A DNA stretch of 64,000 nt from the NCBI GenBank assembly GCA_021790385.1, contig JAJYDW010000006.1, forward strand, positions 29,505 to 93,504, given 5' to 3'. Positions 44,866-52,577 of this stretch are shown one piece after another (positions within the stretch are counted from its first letter, which is position 1; the number at the start of each line of letters is the position of its first letter). This stretch comes from Planctomycetota bacterium. GTDB taxonomy: Bacteria; Planctomycetota; Phycisphaerae; WQYP01. A program made the position numbers and the translations under genes. Below the pieces are notes generated by a model, which searched no databases, was not told the DNA's origin, and saw nothing but the letters and a program-made list of their open reading frames with translations.

Positions 44866-45321
44866 TCATCCGGGCCTGCGGGTCATAAAATGAATGCTGG
44901 AGATTCCAACGCTGGCACAGTCGATAAGTACCGGCGCGATATATTTGTATTGGATGGATTTATCCGCTCGAATAACCAGCTTCACCACCGTGTGCGAGTG
45001 TTTATATTCGTTGACATACTGCCGCAATTTACCAGGTAACAGGTCGTAACTGACCCGTTCGCCCCAGATAATCACCTTCGGACTGCGTTGCTGGCCGACC
45101 ACCAACGGCGGTCGCGGCACCAGGTTGATGATCAACTGGCCGCTTTTGCCGGCTAAATCCTTACCATGCTTGGTGGAGGGAATTCTCACCCCCTTGACCT
45201 CGGCTTTTTTGGCAATGTGCCCGACCAGAAGAAAAAATATGATCAAACACATAACCACGTCAATCAACGGGGTCACATTGACGTGCTCACTTTGCATGGG
45301 TGTAATGCCGCGGCGACTCAT
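44866..45321 (-). CDS. ExbD/TolR-family protein (first copy)
   Basis: A 151-residue protein with a short N-terminal cytoplasmic part, the membrane motif HVNVTPLIDVVMCLIIFFLLVG carrying the conserved aspartate, and a periplasmic domain with VVKLVIRADKSIQYKYIAPVLIDCASVGISSIHF, the standard ExbD C-terminal pattern. It lies about 80 bases behind the ExbB/TolQ gene and 32 before the second ExbD gene, so the three belong together. Confidence 0.92.
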   Translation of the reverse strand: MSRRGITPMQSEHVNVTPLIDVVMCLIIFFLLVGHIAKKAEVKGVRIPSTKHGKDLAGKSGQLIINLVPRPPLVVGQQRSPKVIIWGERVSYDLLPGKLRQYVNEYKHSHTVVKLVIRADKSIQYKYIAPVLIDCASVGISSIHFMTRRPG

Positions 45322-45401
45322 TGTGTATGTACTCCATCAATTCAGGTCGCCCCACAAGGTGCCGCCTCTGACAACCCATTGGGCGTATCTTCAAAGGCCT
45401 G

Positions 45402-46244
45402 TCAGGCTTCCTTGGTGGAATCCGCACCGGCACGTCGGGGAACCGGGCGTGCCGCGGGCGTGCGTGACTCAGCGCTGGCTGCGGCTGCAGGCGATGCTTT
45501 AGCTTCCGCTGGACGGAGCGTTTCCAGCAGCTCTTCCGAGAGCATGGCCGCTCTGGCGGTGATCTTATCGATCTTGTTGCGGAAAAATCCGAAGGCAATC
45601 AGCGATGGGATGGCCACGGCCAAACCACCGAAAGTATGCCACAATGCGGTGGCAATACCGTAGGACAAGTCGGTAACTTTGGCATGTCCGCCCGTATAGT
45701 GCAAGGCCATAAATGCCATGATCATACCCAGGACGGTGCCAAGCAGCCCGATCAGCGGTCCGATGTTTCCGATGACGTTGAGCATTTCTACCCGGCGAAA
45801 CAAGTTGGATGTCTGATCAGCGATTTCGCTTTCCAGCCCATCACGCATGGCCGAATAACCCAGGTGAGCCCGCCGTACCGCCGCGTAAAGGGCCTTGGAC
45901 ACAAAACTTTCATCCGTGGAGGTAAAATCCATGAGATCCTTAAATTGCCGGGCATTGATCAGCGTGCGTACATGTTCGGTGGTTTCCACAGGCAAAATCT
46001 TGCTCGCACGGATGTGAATAAGGGCGTCAATAATCAAAGCGATGCTGGCCAGCGAAGCCAGTGCCAGCACTGCAATTACCGTGTAGTCCAGTCCGACGAG
46101 AATCGGATTGGGGTGGTAGGCTTTGGTGGCGCTGCCTCCGCCCATCTGGGCAAAGGCGGTATGGCCGAGTGCCAGAACGGAAAAAGCCATCAGCAGGCCA
46201 AGCAAGGCCAGTCGAAACTTGGAACTGGAGTAGGTACGAGACAT
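45402..46244 (-). CDS. MotA/TolQ/ExbB-family proton channel protein
   Basis: About 280 residues. An N-terminal signal-like segment (FRLALLGLLMAFSVLALGHTAFA) is followed by a membrane segment (TVIAVLALASLASIALIIDALI), a cytoplasmic stretch, and two membrane segments in the MotA/TolQ/ExbB domain (VIGNIGPLIGLLGTVLGMIMAFMAL and IATALWHTFGGLAVAIPSLIAFGFF). The GPLIGLLGTVLGM and GLAVAIP blocks are characteristic. A proline/alanine-rich cytoplasmic tail ends the protein. The ATG at 46244 has an AGGAGG site. It forms the proton channel with the two ExbD proteins that follow. Confidence 0.93.
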   Translation of the reverse strand: MSRTYSSSKFRLALLGLLMAFSVLALGHTAFAQMGGGSATKAYHPNPILVGLDYTVIAVLALASLASIALIIDALIHIRASKILPVETTEHVRTLINARQFKDLMDFTSTDESFVSKALYAAVRRAHLGYSAMRDGLESEIADQTSNLFRRVEMLNVIGNIGPLIGLLGTVLGMIMAFMALHYTGGHAKVTDLSYGIATALWHTFGGLAVAIPSLIAFGFFRNKIDKITARAAMLSEELLETLRPAEAKASPAAAASAESRTPAARPVPRRAGADSTKEA

Positions 46245-46358
46245 AAAACCTCCTGAAATAGAGATCCGTGGTAAATTAACATTCATTCAAAAATCCAAAA
46301 GAAGCACCGCGCAATGTAAAAACCGGCGATCATCTGGAAGCATTTATCCTTTGGTCTG

Positions 46359-47390
46359 TCAATCGTTGGCCTCCTGCCGGGAAATATATTTGTACTCGCC
46401 GCCATTTTCCCGGGCAATTCTTTTGAGGTTTTTGCGGGAAACCGGGTCTTGCAGGGTAAAGGCGTAGGTGTATATATGGACGGCGTGATTTTTATTCAAG
46501 CTTTTAATGTACGAAATCAGCTTGGGATCAAAGGCACCCTTGGTGAGAAAGTAAATAATCTGCGGATGCAGGCGAAACGCCGCTTTAAAAGGCCGTGCGA
46601 AATAGCGATAGCGATATTGCGCCGCACCGGCGGGTGCTACGGTGCTGAACCGTCTGAAAAATTCCTGCTTATTGCGAAGCGTGGCATGTACCAGTCGACT
46701 CGGGCCTAGAATTCTATAATATTTGCGAAACACAATCACTGCAAAGGATTGCAAGGGTACGAGTCCGTCAATGGATTTACGCAGGTGATTCTTGAGAAAC
46801 TGGAAATTTTCCAGCATGCTGCCTTCATGATCTAGAATATAGACAATACGCGTGGCATTGCCGCCGTTGCCGATGAAGCTGGATTTCGGACCGCTGCCCA
46901 TGCCGCCGCCCGGCACACCAAAAGGGGCCAGCGTACCGCCGGCGCTGGTGCCTCCCTGTGGTCCCACGGCGATAAAGGCCATGCTGCTGCGGGATGGTGA
47001 TACCAGTGCGTTGACCTTCGTTGGTGTAACGCTGGTATTCCACGCTTTGGACTCTAGTATCTTTTTCAAATTTTGCCGGGCGCTACGTGCTGGATTATTG
47101 TTGCTGCCGGGATGGGGATGGCCGCCGGGGTGGAGTGAAAAATGGGCGTTCCAGTTCTGGGGAATGATGATGGGTTGCGGCTGCTGGTGGACGACGGTTT
47201 TAACCACCTGATAAGCAAATAAGAACAGGAGCAGAACCCCGGCATGAATGAGAGCAGATGAGATCCAGGGAATTGCACGATCAATCCATTCCGGCATTTC
47301 ACCACCGGCGACAATATTTTCATCCTGGTCCGACACTTCCGGTGGCGCGGCCATGGTTTCCTGTGGCTTTTTGGAAGAGGCTTGAGTCAT
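46359..47390 (-). CDS. membrane-anchored VWA protein with degenerate MIDAS (paralogue 2)
   Basis: About 343 residues: a short cytoplasmic part, one membrane segment (about 43-66, WISSALIHAGVLLLFLFAYQVV), a proline/glycine-rich linker beginning QQPQPIIIP, and a C-terminal VWA domain. Where the metal site should read DxSxS the sequence is DHEGS, so the first serine is a glutamate. The protein is clearly paralogous to the one encoded upstream: both have QPQPIIIP after the membrane segment, QSFAVIVF/QKFAVIVF, RILGP/HILGP, IYFLT, and RIAREtGGkykYiSRr near the end. The ATG at 47390 follows GGAG; 47405 is also possible. It lies between the other VWA gene and ExbB. Confidence 0.82.
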   Translation of the reverse strand: MTQASSKKPQETMAAPPEVSDQDENIVAGGEMPEWIDRAIPWISSALIHAGVLLLFLFAYQVVKTVVHQQPQPIIIPQNWNAHFSLHPGGHPHPGSNNNPARSARQNLKKILESKAWNTSVTPTKVNALVSPSRSSMAFIAVGPQGGTSAGGTLAPFGVPGGGMGSGPKSSFIGNGGNATRIVYILDHEGSMLENFQFLKNHLRKSIDGLVPLQSFAVIVFRKYYRILGPSRLVHATLRNKQEFFRRFSTVAPAGAAQYRYRYFARPFKAAFRLHPQIIYFLTKGAFDPKLISYIKSLNKNHAVHIYTYAFTLQDPVSRKNLKRIARENGGEYKYISRQEAND

Positions 47391-47625
47391 GGTGGAAAAC
47401 TCCATCCGCCTGACGCCGGTTTTCCAGAGCCGGCGTTAATGTTCCGTTAGCAACGGCAATGCCAGCGGGTAAATATTTTCTGCAATATGCCCGTTTTATG
47501 AGCGTTTAGACGCATATTACCGTTTTTTCGGCCGGGAATGGCCGGAAATGGCCTGCAAAAAGATTATATAATCGTGCCAATTTTGTCGCAAACAACAGTG
47601 GTGTGTGTCAAAAATGGCACTGTAA

Positions 47626-48801
47626 TTACTGGTTATCGAGAATTCTGCGCGATACATATTCAAATTTTCCGCCGGTTTCTCGTGCGATTCTGCGGAGTCG
47701 TTGTTGGAACACCGGATCATGATCGAGAAATGCGAATGTGCATACTTGCACGTGTGCATGCCGGTTCAACCGGGCAACGTATGGAATCAGTCGCTTATCA
47801 AAGTGGCCGTCCGTTAAAAAATAGATGACATTGGGATGCATGGCAAAAGCCGCCTGGAAAGGGCGCGTAAAGGGGCGCAGCATATTGTCATTGGTCCCTT
47901 CCGCGACAATGGAATTAAGCTTTGTGCCAATACGGTGGCGATAAAATGCCCGGGCCGGCAGTAGGTGCGCCGGCCCTAAAATGTGAAATTCATGAGCAAA
48001 CACGATCACCGCAAATTTTTGAAATGGTAACAGGCCGCGTAAAGATTTGCGCACCGCCCGTTTCACCAGGTGCAATTTTCCGATCATCGAGCCGGATGTA
48101 TCAACCAGGTACACAACCCGCTGCGCGCGGGTGGCAACGCCAAAAAAACTGGTCACCGGACCACTGCCGATATGCCCGGAAAGTTTGCCAAATAATGAGC
48201 CGGTTCCACTAAATGCCTGGGTGCCTGCGGCCGCACCGGATCCTAAGCCAATTTCCAGGTTTTTCTGATGCTTGGCACTATCGTGCAGCAGGGCGGAAAG
48301 CGAACGTGGGGAAACCGCGGCCGACCATGATTTCATCTGCAGTTGCTTTTGCACACGCCGTGCCGCGCGGTTGCCTCTGACATTGCTTTGCAGGTGGCGG
48401 GAATTAACGGTACCGCCGAAAAATGCGGCCGGAATAATAATTGGCTGTGGCTGCGGTTTGAAGTGATTCGCAACAACGTGGTAAGCGATGAGAATGGCCA
48501 TCAGGGCAATCAGGTGGATCATCAGGGAAGTCATCCAGCTAAAAGTCCGTTCCAGCCGCTTGGGGTGGCGGTCCGGCCTTTTTTCCGTGGTCGGTACGAA
48601 TGTGGAAATTTGTGGTGTGGATTCGGCTTCCAGCAAATCATCAAGATCTGACAGCGAAATCTCGGAGGGCACTGTGGGGGTGGTTTTATTATCGGCCACC
48701 AAGTCATCCATTTGAAACTTCCGCTGCTGCAAACGATCCCATTGTACCATTGAGTTGGGCTTTTCCGATGGGGTTCCGGCAAGGCCATTTGGGCGCGACA
48801 T
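47626..48801 (-). CDS. membrane-anchored VWA protein with intact MIDAS (paralogue 1)
   Basis: About 391 residues. A cytoplasmic N-terminus of some 85 residues with an acidic patch (SLSDLDDLLEAEST), one membrane segment (SWMTSLMIHLIALMAILIAYHVV, about 88-111), then FKPQPQPIIIP and a glycine-rich linker (EIGLGSGAAAGTQAFSGTGSLFG), and a C-terminal VWA domain starting VVYLVDTSGSM with an intact DxSxS metal site, plus NVIYFLTDGHFD. The topology, N-in with one membrane span and a long outer domain, is that of TonB and TolA. The ATG at 48801 has AGAGG upstream. It heads the minus-strand locus, followed after about 235 bases by the second VWA gene. Confidence 0.82.
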   Translation of the reverse strand: MSRPNGLAGTPSEKPNSMVQWDRLQQRKFQMDDLVADNKTTPTVPSEISLSDLDDLLEAESTPQISTFVPTTEKRPDRHPKRLERTFSWMTSLMIHLIALMAILIAYHVVANHFKPQPQPIIIPAAFFGGTVNSRHLQSNVRGNRAARRVQKQLQMKSWSAAVSPRSLSALLHDSAKHQKNLEIGLGSGAAAGTQAFSGTGSLFGKLSGHIGSGPVTSFFGVATRAQRVVYLVDTSGSMIGKLHLVKRAVRKSLRGLLPFQKFAVIVFAHEFHILGPAHLLPARAFYRHRIGTKLNSIVAEGTNDNMLRPFTRPFQAAFAMHPNVIYFLTDGHFDKRLIPYVARLNRHAHVQVCTFAFLDHDPVFQQRLRRIARETGGKFEYVSRRILDNQ

Positions 48802-48828
48802 TCGCCACCTCTCAAGCGAGTATATCAT

Positions 48829-49232
48829 GGTATGGCGGGCAAAGTTAAAACTTAAAAAATCGCCGGTGCCTCGCGCCGGGAACTACCAGAAAATCCTTAC
48901 CGGCCTGGCCGGAGCGTTAAACGTCCGGCAAATCTTACAACAAAATTATCGGTTCACTCATTGTAATCGCTTGACTTGCGTCCTATAAATTACTATGACG
49001 GATAGAGAAGCGGGTTGTTGGGGTGTGATTGTTGCCTTGCCCGACTTGGCTGGCTGCCGTTGTTCGCTGAAATGGCGATTGATATTAGCTGGCACGGTTA
49101 TTGTAGTTCTGCCCCTTATGATGCGGCCAGAACGTACAACCATAGGACTTCACGAGGTCTCAGATGGATTTTTGATGTGTGATGTAACACTGCCCATTTG
49201 AGCTTAATTTACTTTTACGAAGGAGTAATTTT
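48829..49232. promoter_or_regulatory. intergenic region between the VWA locus and the DUF2934 gene
   Basis: No gene is supported; a 68-codon open frame (48995-49201, plus) has no family features. A TTGACT hexamer on the plus strand at 48971-48976 is followed 17 bases later by TATGAC, a weak promoter candidate for the DUF2934 gene. The AT-rich 48840-48960 part may hold the promoter of the VWA genes on the minus strand, but no good boxes were identified. Confidence 0.3.
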
Positions 49233-49505
49233 ATGGCAATGTACAAAAAAAAATCTGCGGTTGTTTCAACCCCAGCCAAGGCACCTGCGACGGTTCCAGT
49301 CAGTCGATCGGAAACCAAGGGTAGCGGCACAGCAATTTTGCCAAAGACAGTGGCAACACCGGTGGCTACGAGTTTTGTGGGCAAAATCACCTACGAGCAG
49401 ATTTCGGCGCGTGCTTACGAAATTTACCTCAAACGTGGTTTTGGACTAGGCGATGCCCTCTCGGATTGGCTTGAGGCTGAACGTCAGTTAAAAGCAGGCC
49501 GCTGA
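49233..49505 (+). CDS. small DUF2934-domain protein
   Basis: A 90-residue protein with a low-complexity basic, alanine/threonine-rich first half and a C-terminal DUF2934 domain: ITYEQISARAYEIYLKRGFGLGDALSDWLEAERQL, in which the RAYEIY and DWLEAE blocks are diagnostic. The function of DUF2934 is not known; such proteins are small and often stress-associated in soil bacteria. The ATG is preceded by AAGGAG, a strong ribosome site. It is a single gene. Confidence 0.85.
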   Translation: MAMYKKKSAVVSTPAKAPATVPVSRSETKGSGTAILPKTVATPVATSFVGKITYEQISARAYEIYLKRGFGLGDALSDWLEAERQLKAGR

Positions 49506-49570
49506 AGCCGTTAAATGTGTCGTCGTTATCGTTGGATGCCAACGGCCGAATTTAATCAGTATGGTTACGT

Positions 49571-50650
49571 TTATTCGGGCGAATTGGTAGGGGGGGCGGT
49601 GTTTTGCGCTGGTGACTTGCCCCCAGATGCAGTGACTGCCTCGGATTTCTGCTGAATTGCGGTAGTGGCTATGGATGTTGGCGCCTTTACCGGGGCCGTC
49701 CGTGGGCTGCCGGTGTCCGTGGCGTATGCCTGCACAATGGTTTGCACCAACCGATGGCGCACAATATCGGATTTATCCAGCTCCACAAACGCGATATGGT
49801 GTATCCCAGCCAGCTTTTTACGCGCATCAATTAAGCCGCTGGTTTGGCCCGGCTCCAAATCCACTTGTGATGGATCCCCGGTAACAATCATTTTGCTGCC
49901 TTCACCCAGGCGCGTAAGAAACATCAGCATTTGCGAAGGTGTGGTGTTTTGCGCTTCATCCAGCAGCACAATAGAGGCATTCAGGGTGCGCCCACGCATA
50001 TACGCCAGCGGTGCCAGCTCGATAATATCGTTAGCCATAAATCGGCGGATTTGCTCAAAGGGCATCATATCGTGCAGGGCATCAAGCAGCGGCCGTAAAT
50101 ATGGATTGACCTTGGCCTCAAGATCTCCGGGTAGAAAACCCAGTTTCTCTCCGGCTTCCACGGCGGGACGCACCAGTACCATGCGACGGATCAGATTTTT
50201 ACGCAGCATACTCACGGCCAACGCAACTGCCAAAAAGGTTTTGCCCGTGCCCGCCGGCCCGGCGCAAAACACCAGATCATGCTGCTGCATGGCCTGAAGG
50301 TATCTTTTCTGACCATTGGTTTTGGCCTTAACCGGGTGGCCGTCGGCAAGAACATGCAGATCTCCATCGGCGTCGGTTTCGCCTTTGCCCATGGTTTTGG
50401 GAGCGGTTTCCCGAATAAGATCAATCAGAGAATCTTGGCTGATTGAGTCATGGCGATGCGCCAGCCGCTTAATTTCTCTAATGGCAGAGGCGGCATGTTC
50501 AACCGCAACGGCTTCTCCGCTGATATGCAACAGATGCCCGCGGACGGAAAAGTGCACCGGCAGCAATTCACGCAGCGTTTTCAAATGGAGATCATGCGGA
50601 CCGAAAACTGCCACCCTGACATTTGGTTCTATATCAATGCTGACCAGCAA
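49571..50650 (-). CDS. PhoH-family ATPase
   Basis: A 359-residue PhoH-like protein. A small N-terminal nucleic-acid-binding-like region (1-100) leads into the PhoH ATPase domain with Walker A GPAGTGKTF, Walker B IVLLDEAQNTT, the RGRTLNASIVLLDEAQNT block and IVTGDPSQVDL. PhoH proteins are thought to act on RNA, often with YbeY in ribosome maturation; no ybeY is near here. A proline/threonine/alanine-rich tail of 45 residues is unusual and probably disordered. The start is TTG at 50650 with GGAG about six bases upstream; no ATG is in frame nearby. Confidence 0.92.
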   Translation of the reverse strand: MLVSIDIEPNVRVAVFGPHDLHLKTLRELLPVHFSVRGHLLHISGEAVAVEHAASAIREIKRLAHRHDSISQDSLIDLIRETAPKTMGKGETDADGDLHVLADGHPVKAKTNGQKRYLQAMQQHDLVFCAGPAGTGKTFLAVALAVSMLRKNLIRRMVLVRPAVEAGEKLGFLPGDLEAKVNPYLRPLLDALHDMMPFEQIRRFMANDIIELAPLAYMRGRTLNASIVLLDEAQNTTPSQMLMFLTRLGEGSKMIVTGDPSQVDLEPGQTSGLIDARKKLAGIHHIAFVELDKSDIVRHRLVQTIVQAYATDTGSPRTAPVKAPTSIATTAIQQKSEAVTASGGKSPAQNTAPPTNSPE

Positions 50651-50887
50651 CGCATGCTCCTGACGGCTTTGCTTTCATCATAAGCCAAACGTACCTGAAA
50701 AGCCGATAACAATGCTACCAGCGTCCGCTTTGGCCGAAGCAGCCGAGATCTGTCGGCTGCGGCGATGGTGCTGGGGGCCGCGTGGCCCGGCTTGAAAGCA
50801 CAACGGCTTGATCAAGATTCCGCACCTGTACGGTGCATAGTATAAGGCAGACTCGGCAAAAATGCCGCTTGAATCCGGAACTTACCC

Positions 50888-51955
50888 ATGAATCATCTGT
50901 CAAATTCCGCATCCCCGATCACCGGTACGCTGGAGACACTTCGGCAATGTCGAAAGTTGCTCGAACAAGTCGGCATTACCGAGGATTCTGAGCTGGCCGC
51001 GGAACTGATTCAGACCGTGCTGCGCATGGCGGAAGATCGACCTGGCCGTGCCGAAATGAAACTGATCCTCCGCGCGATCAAGGAAATACGCTACGGATTC
51101 AAAATGTTTAAACCCTATCGGGGCTGTCGAAAAATCAGCATCTTTGGATCGGCACGCTCGGTCAGCTCCTCGCCCGATTATGCCGCTGCCCGCCAGTTCG
51201 GACAGTTGATCAGAGCTGCCGGTTTCATGGTGATTACCGGGGCCGGTGGCGGCATTATGCAGGCCGGCCACGAAGGAGCCGGTTTGAACCAATCCTTTGG
51301 CGTGGCCATAAAGCTCCCGTTTGAGCAAAAAGTAAACGCCGTTATCTCCGGCGATCCAAAGTTGGCCTATTTCCGTTACTTTTTCTCGCGCAAACTCATG
51401 TTTATCAAAGAATCCAATGCGGTGGCTCTTTTTCCAGGTGGTTTTGGCACACACGATGAAGCCTTCGAAGCGCTGACCCTGGTGCAAACCGGCCGGGCCG
51501 ACCCCATGCCCATCGTCATGATCGATCATCCCGGAGGAACATACTGGCGGCGTTGGGAAGCTTTTGTGCGGGAGGCCTTGCTGGCGGAAGCTATGATTTC
51601 CCCAGTTGATACCAGTTTGTACCTGATTACAGATGATGTAAACACCGCAGTCAGTCATATCACCACGTTTTATCGCAATTATATTTCGCTGCGTTTTGTC
51701 GACCGACGACTGGTGTTGCGCCTTCGCCACCCGCCTGCTGCTGACGAACTCGATCGCCTCAATGCTGACTTTCACGATATTCTCGCCGAAGATCGTATTC
51801 GCCTTGCTTCCGCCGCGGAAATTGAACCCGTCGACGCTCCCATACCCAACCTGCCCCGTCTGGTGCTGCATTTCAATCGTAATTCACCCGCCAGATTGCG
51901 GCAGTTGATTGATCGGCTCAATATCTTGGGCAGTCTGCCGCCGACGTCTGCTTGA
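50888..51955 (+). CDS. LOG-family protein (TIGR00730-like)
   Basis: A 355-residue protein with a Rossmann-like LOG domain: ISIFGSARSV, FMVITGAGGGIMQAGHEGA, and the PGGFGTHDEAFEALTLVQTG block, in which PGGxGTxxE is the catalytic motif. LOG proteins release cytokinin bases from their ribonucleotides or act as general nucleotide phosphoribohydrolases. A longer version with an N-terminal helical extension (1-70) and C-terminal 80-residue addition, like the proteins often mislabelled lysine decarboxylase. Divergent from phoH. Confidence 0.88.
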   Translation: MNHLSNSASPITGTLETLRQCRKLLEQVGITEDSELAAELIQTVLRMAEDRPGRAEMKLILRAIKEIRYGFKMFKPYRGCRKISIFGSARSVSSSPDYAAARQFGQLIRAAGFMVITGAGGGIMQAGHEGAGLNQSFGVAIKLPFEQKVNAVISGDPKLAYFRYFFSRKLMFIKESNAVALFPGGFGTHDEAFEALTLVQTGRADPMPIVMIDHPGGTYWRRWEAFVREALLAEAMISPVDTSLYLITDDVNTAVSHITTFYRNYISLRFVDRRLVLRLRHPPAADELDRLNADFHDILAEDRIRLASAAEIEPVDAPIPNLPRLVLHFNRNSPARLRQLIDRLNILGSLPPTSA

Positions 51956-52124
51956 TCTGCACAGCCTTGTCCGGTCTTGCTGCACCGCTTGGCTGCGGTT
52001 TCATTTCACGATAAATCAAAAACTCTGGCGTGGGTAATCATACCATCTCTCCGGAGCGGGTGGCGTTGTGCGCCGGAGGAATGCCGGCACGCGGGCGGTA
52101 CGGCCAGAGCGGCCAGAGCTTGGG

Positions 52125-52153
52125 TTGACATACAATCTATGCCTCGATAACCT
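52125..52153 (+). promoter_or_regulatory. promoter of the csoR-copA unit
   Basis: A TTGACA at 52125-52130 is followed after 17 bases by TAACCT at 52148-52153. The first box is perfect; the second is weak. The operator lies at and just past the expected start of transcription. Confidence 0.5.
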
Positions 52154-52156
52154 CTA

Positions 52157-52177
52157 ATATACCCCATAGGGGTATAT
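52157..52177. promoter_or_regulatory. CsoR-type operator
   Basis: A perfect inverted repeat: ATATACCCC, ATA, GGGGTATAT. The G/C tract arms with an AT core match known CsoR binding sites. It sits between the promoter and the GTG start of the repressor gene at 52193, so copper-free repressor would block transcription of itself and of the copper ATPase gene. Confidence 0.82.
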
Positions 52178-52192
52178 AAGGGAGTACCGCTT

Positions 52193-52558
52193 GTGAAACG
52201 CATCAGACAAAACGGCAAAAAATCAGCGGAAAGACGCCGGTTGGCCAATGTACGCCCCATGTTCGGTCCGGGCGGCCGGGCTCGGGCAGTAGAACCGGAA
52301 ATAAAGACCGGCAATCTGAAACGCCTGCGCCGTATTGAAGGGCAGGTGCGTGGATTGCAGCAGATGGTTCAGCAGGAACGCTATTGTGCAGATATTCTGG
52401 TGCAGATAGCCGCGGTACAGCAGGCCCTGCGCGCGGTTTCACGGGAATTATGGAAAAATCATCTTCAGCATTGTGTTTCTCACGCGTTGCGGGCGGGTGG
52501 CCGGCCGGCCAGGGCAATGTCTGCGGAATTAATACAACTAAGCCACTTGTGCCAATAG
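52193..52558 (+). CDS. csoR: CsoR/RcnR-family metal-responsive repressor
   Basis: A 121-residue all-helical repressor. The N-terminal 40 residues are a basic extension; the CsoR core starts at [38 protein letters not shown], with the first metal cysteine in YCADIL and the His/Cys pair in HLQHCVSH, fitting the C-H-C copper site. The start is a GTG at 52193, eight bases after a GGAG site. It is followed 20 bases later by the copper ATPase gene, and its own operator lies upstream. Nickel or formaldehyde sensors of the same family are less likely because of the copper ATPase partner. Confidence 0.9.
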   Translation: MKRIRQNGKKSAERRRLANVRPMFGPGGRARAVEPEIKTGNLKRLRRIEGQVRGLQQMVQQERYCADILVQIAAVQQALRAVSRELWKNHLQHCVSHALRAGGRPARAMSAELIQLSHLCQ

Positions 52559-52577
52559 CCGCCCGGAAAGGTTGACC

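Noticed and set aside
48995..49201. 68-codon open frame with a hydrophobic middle
   Set aside because: No ribosome site and lies in the probable promoter region of the DUF2934 gene.
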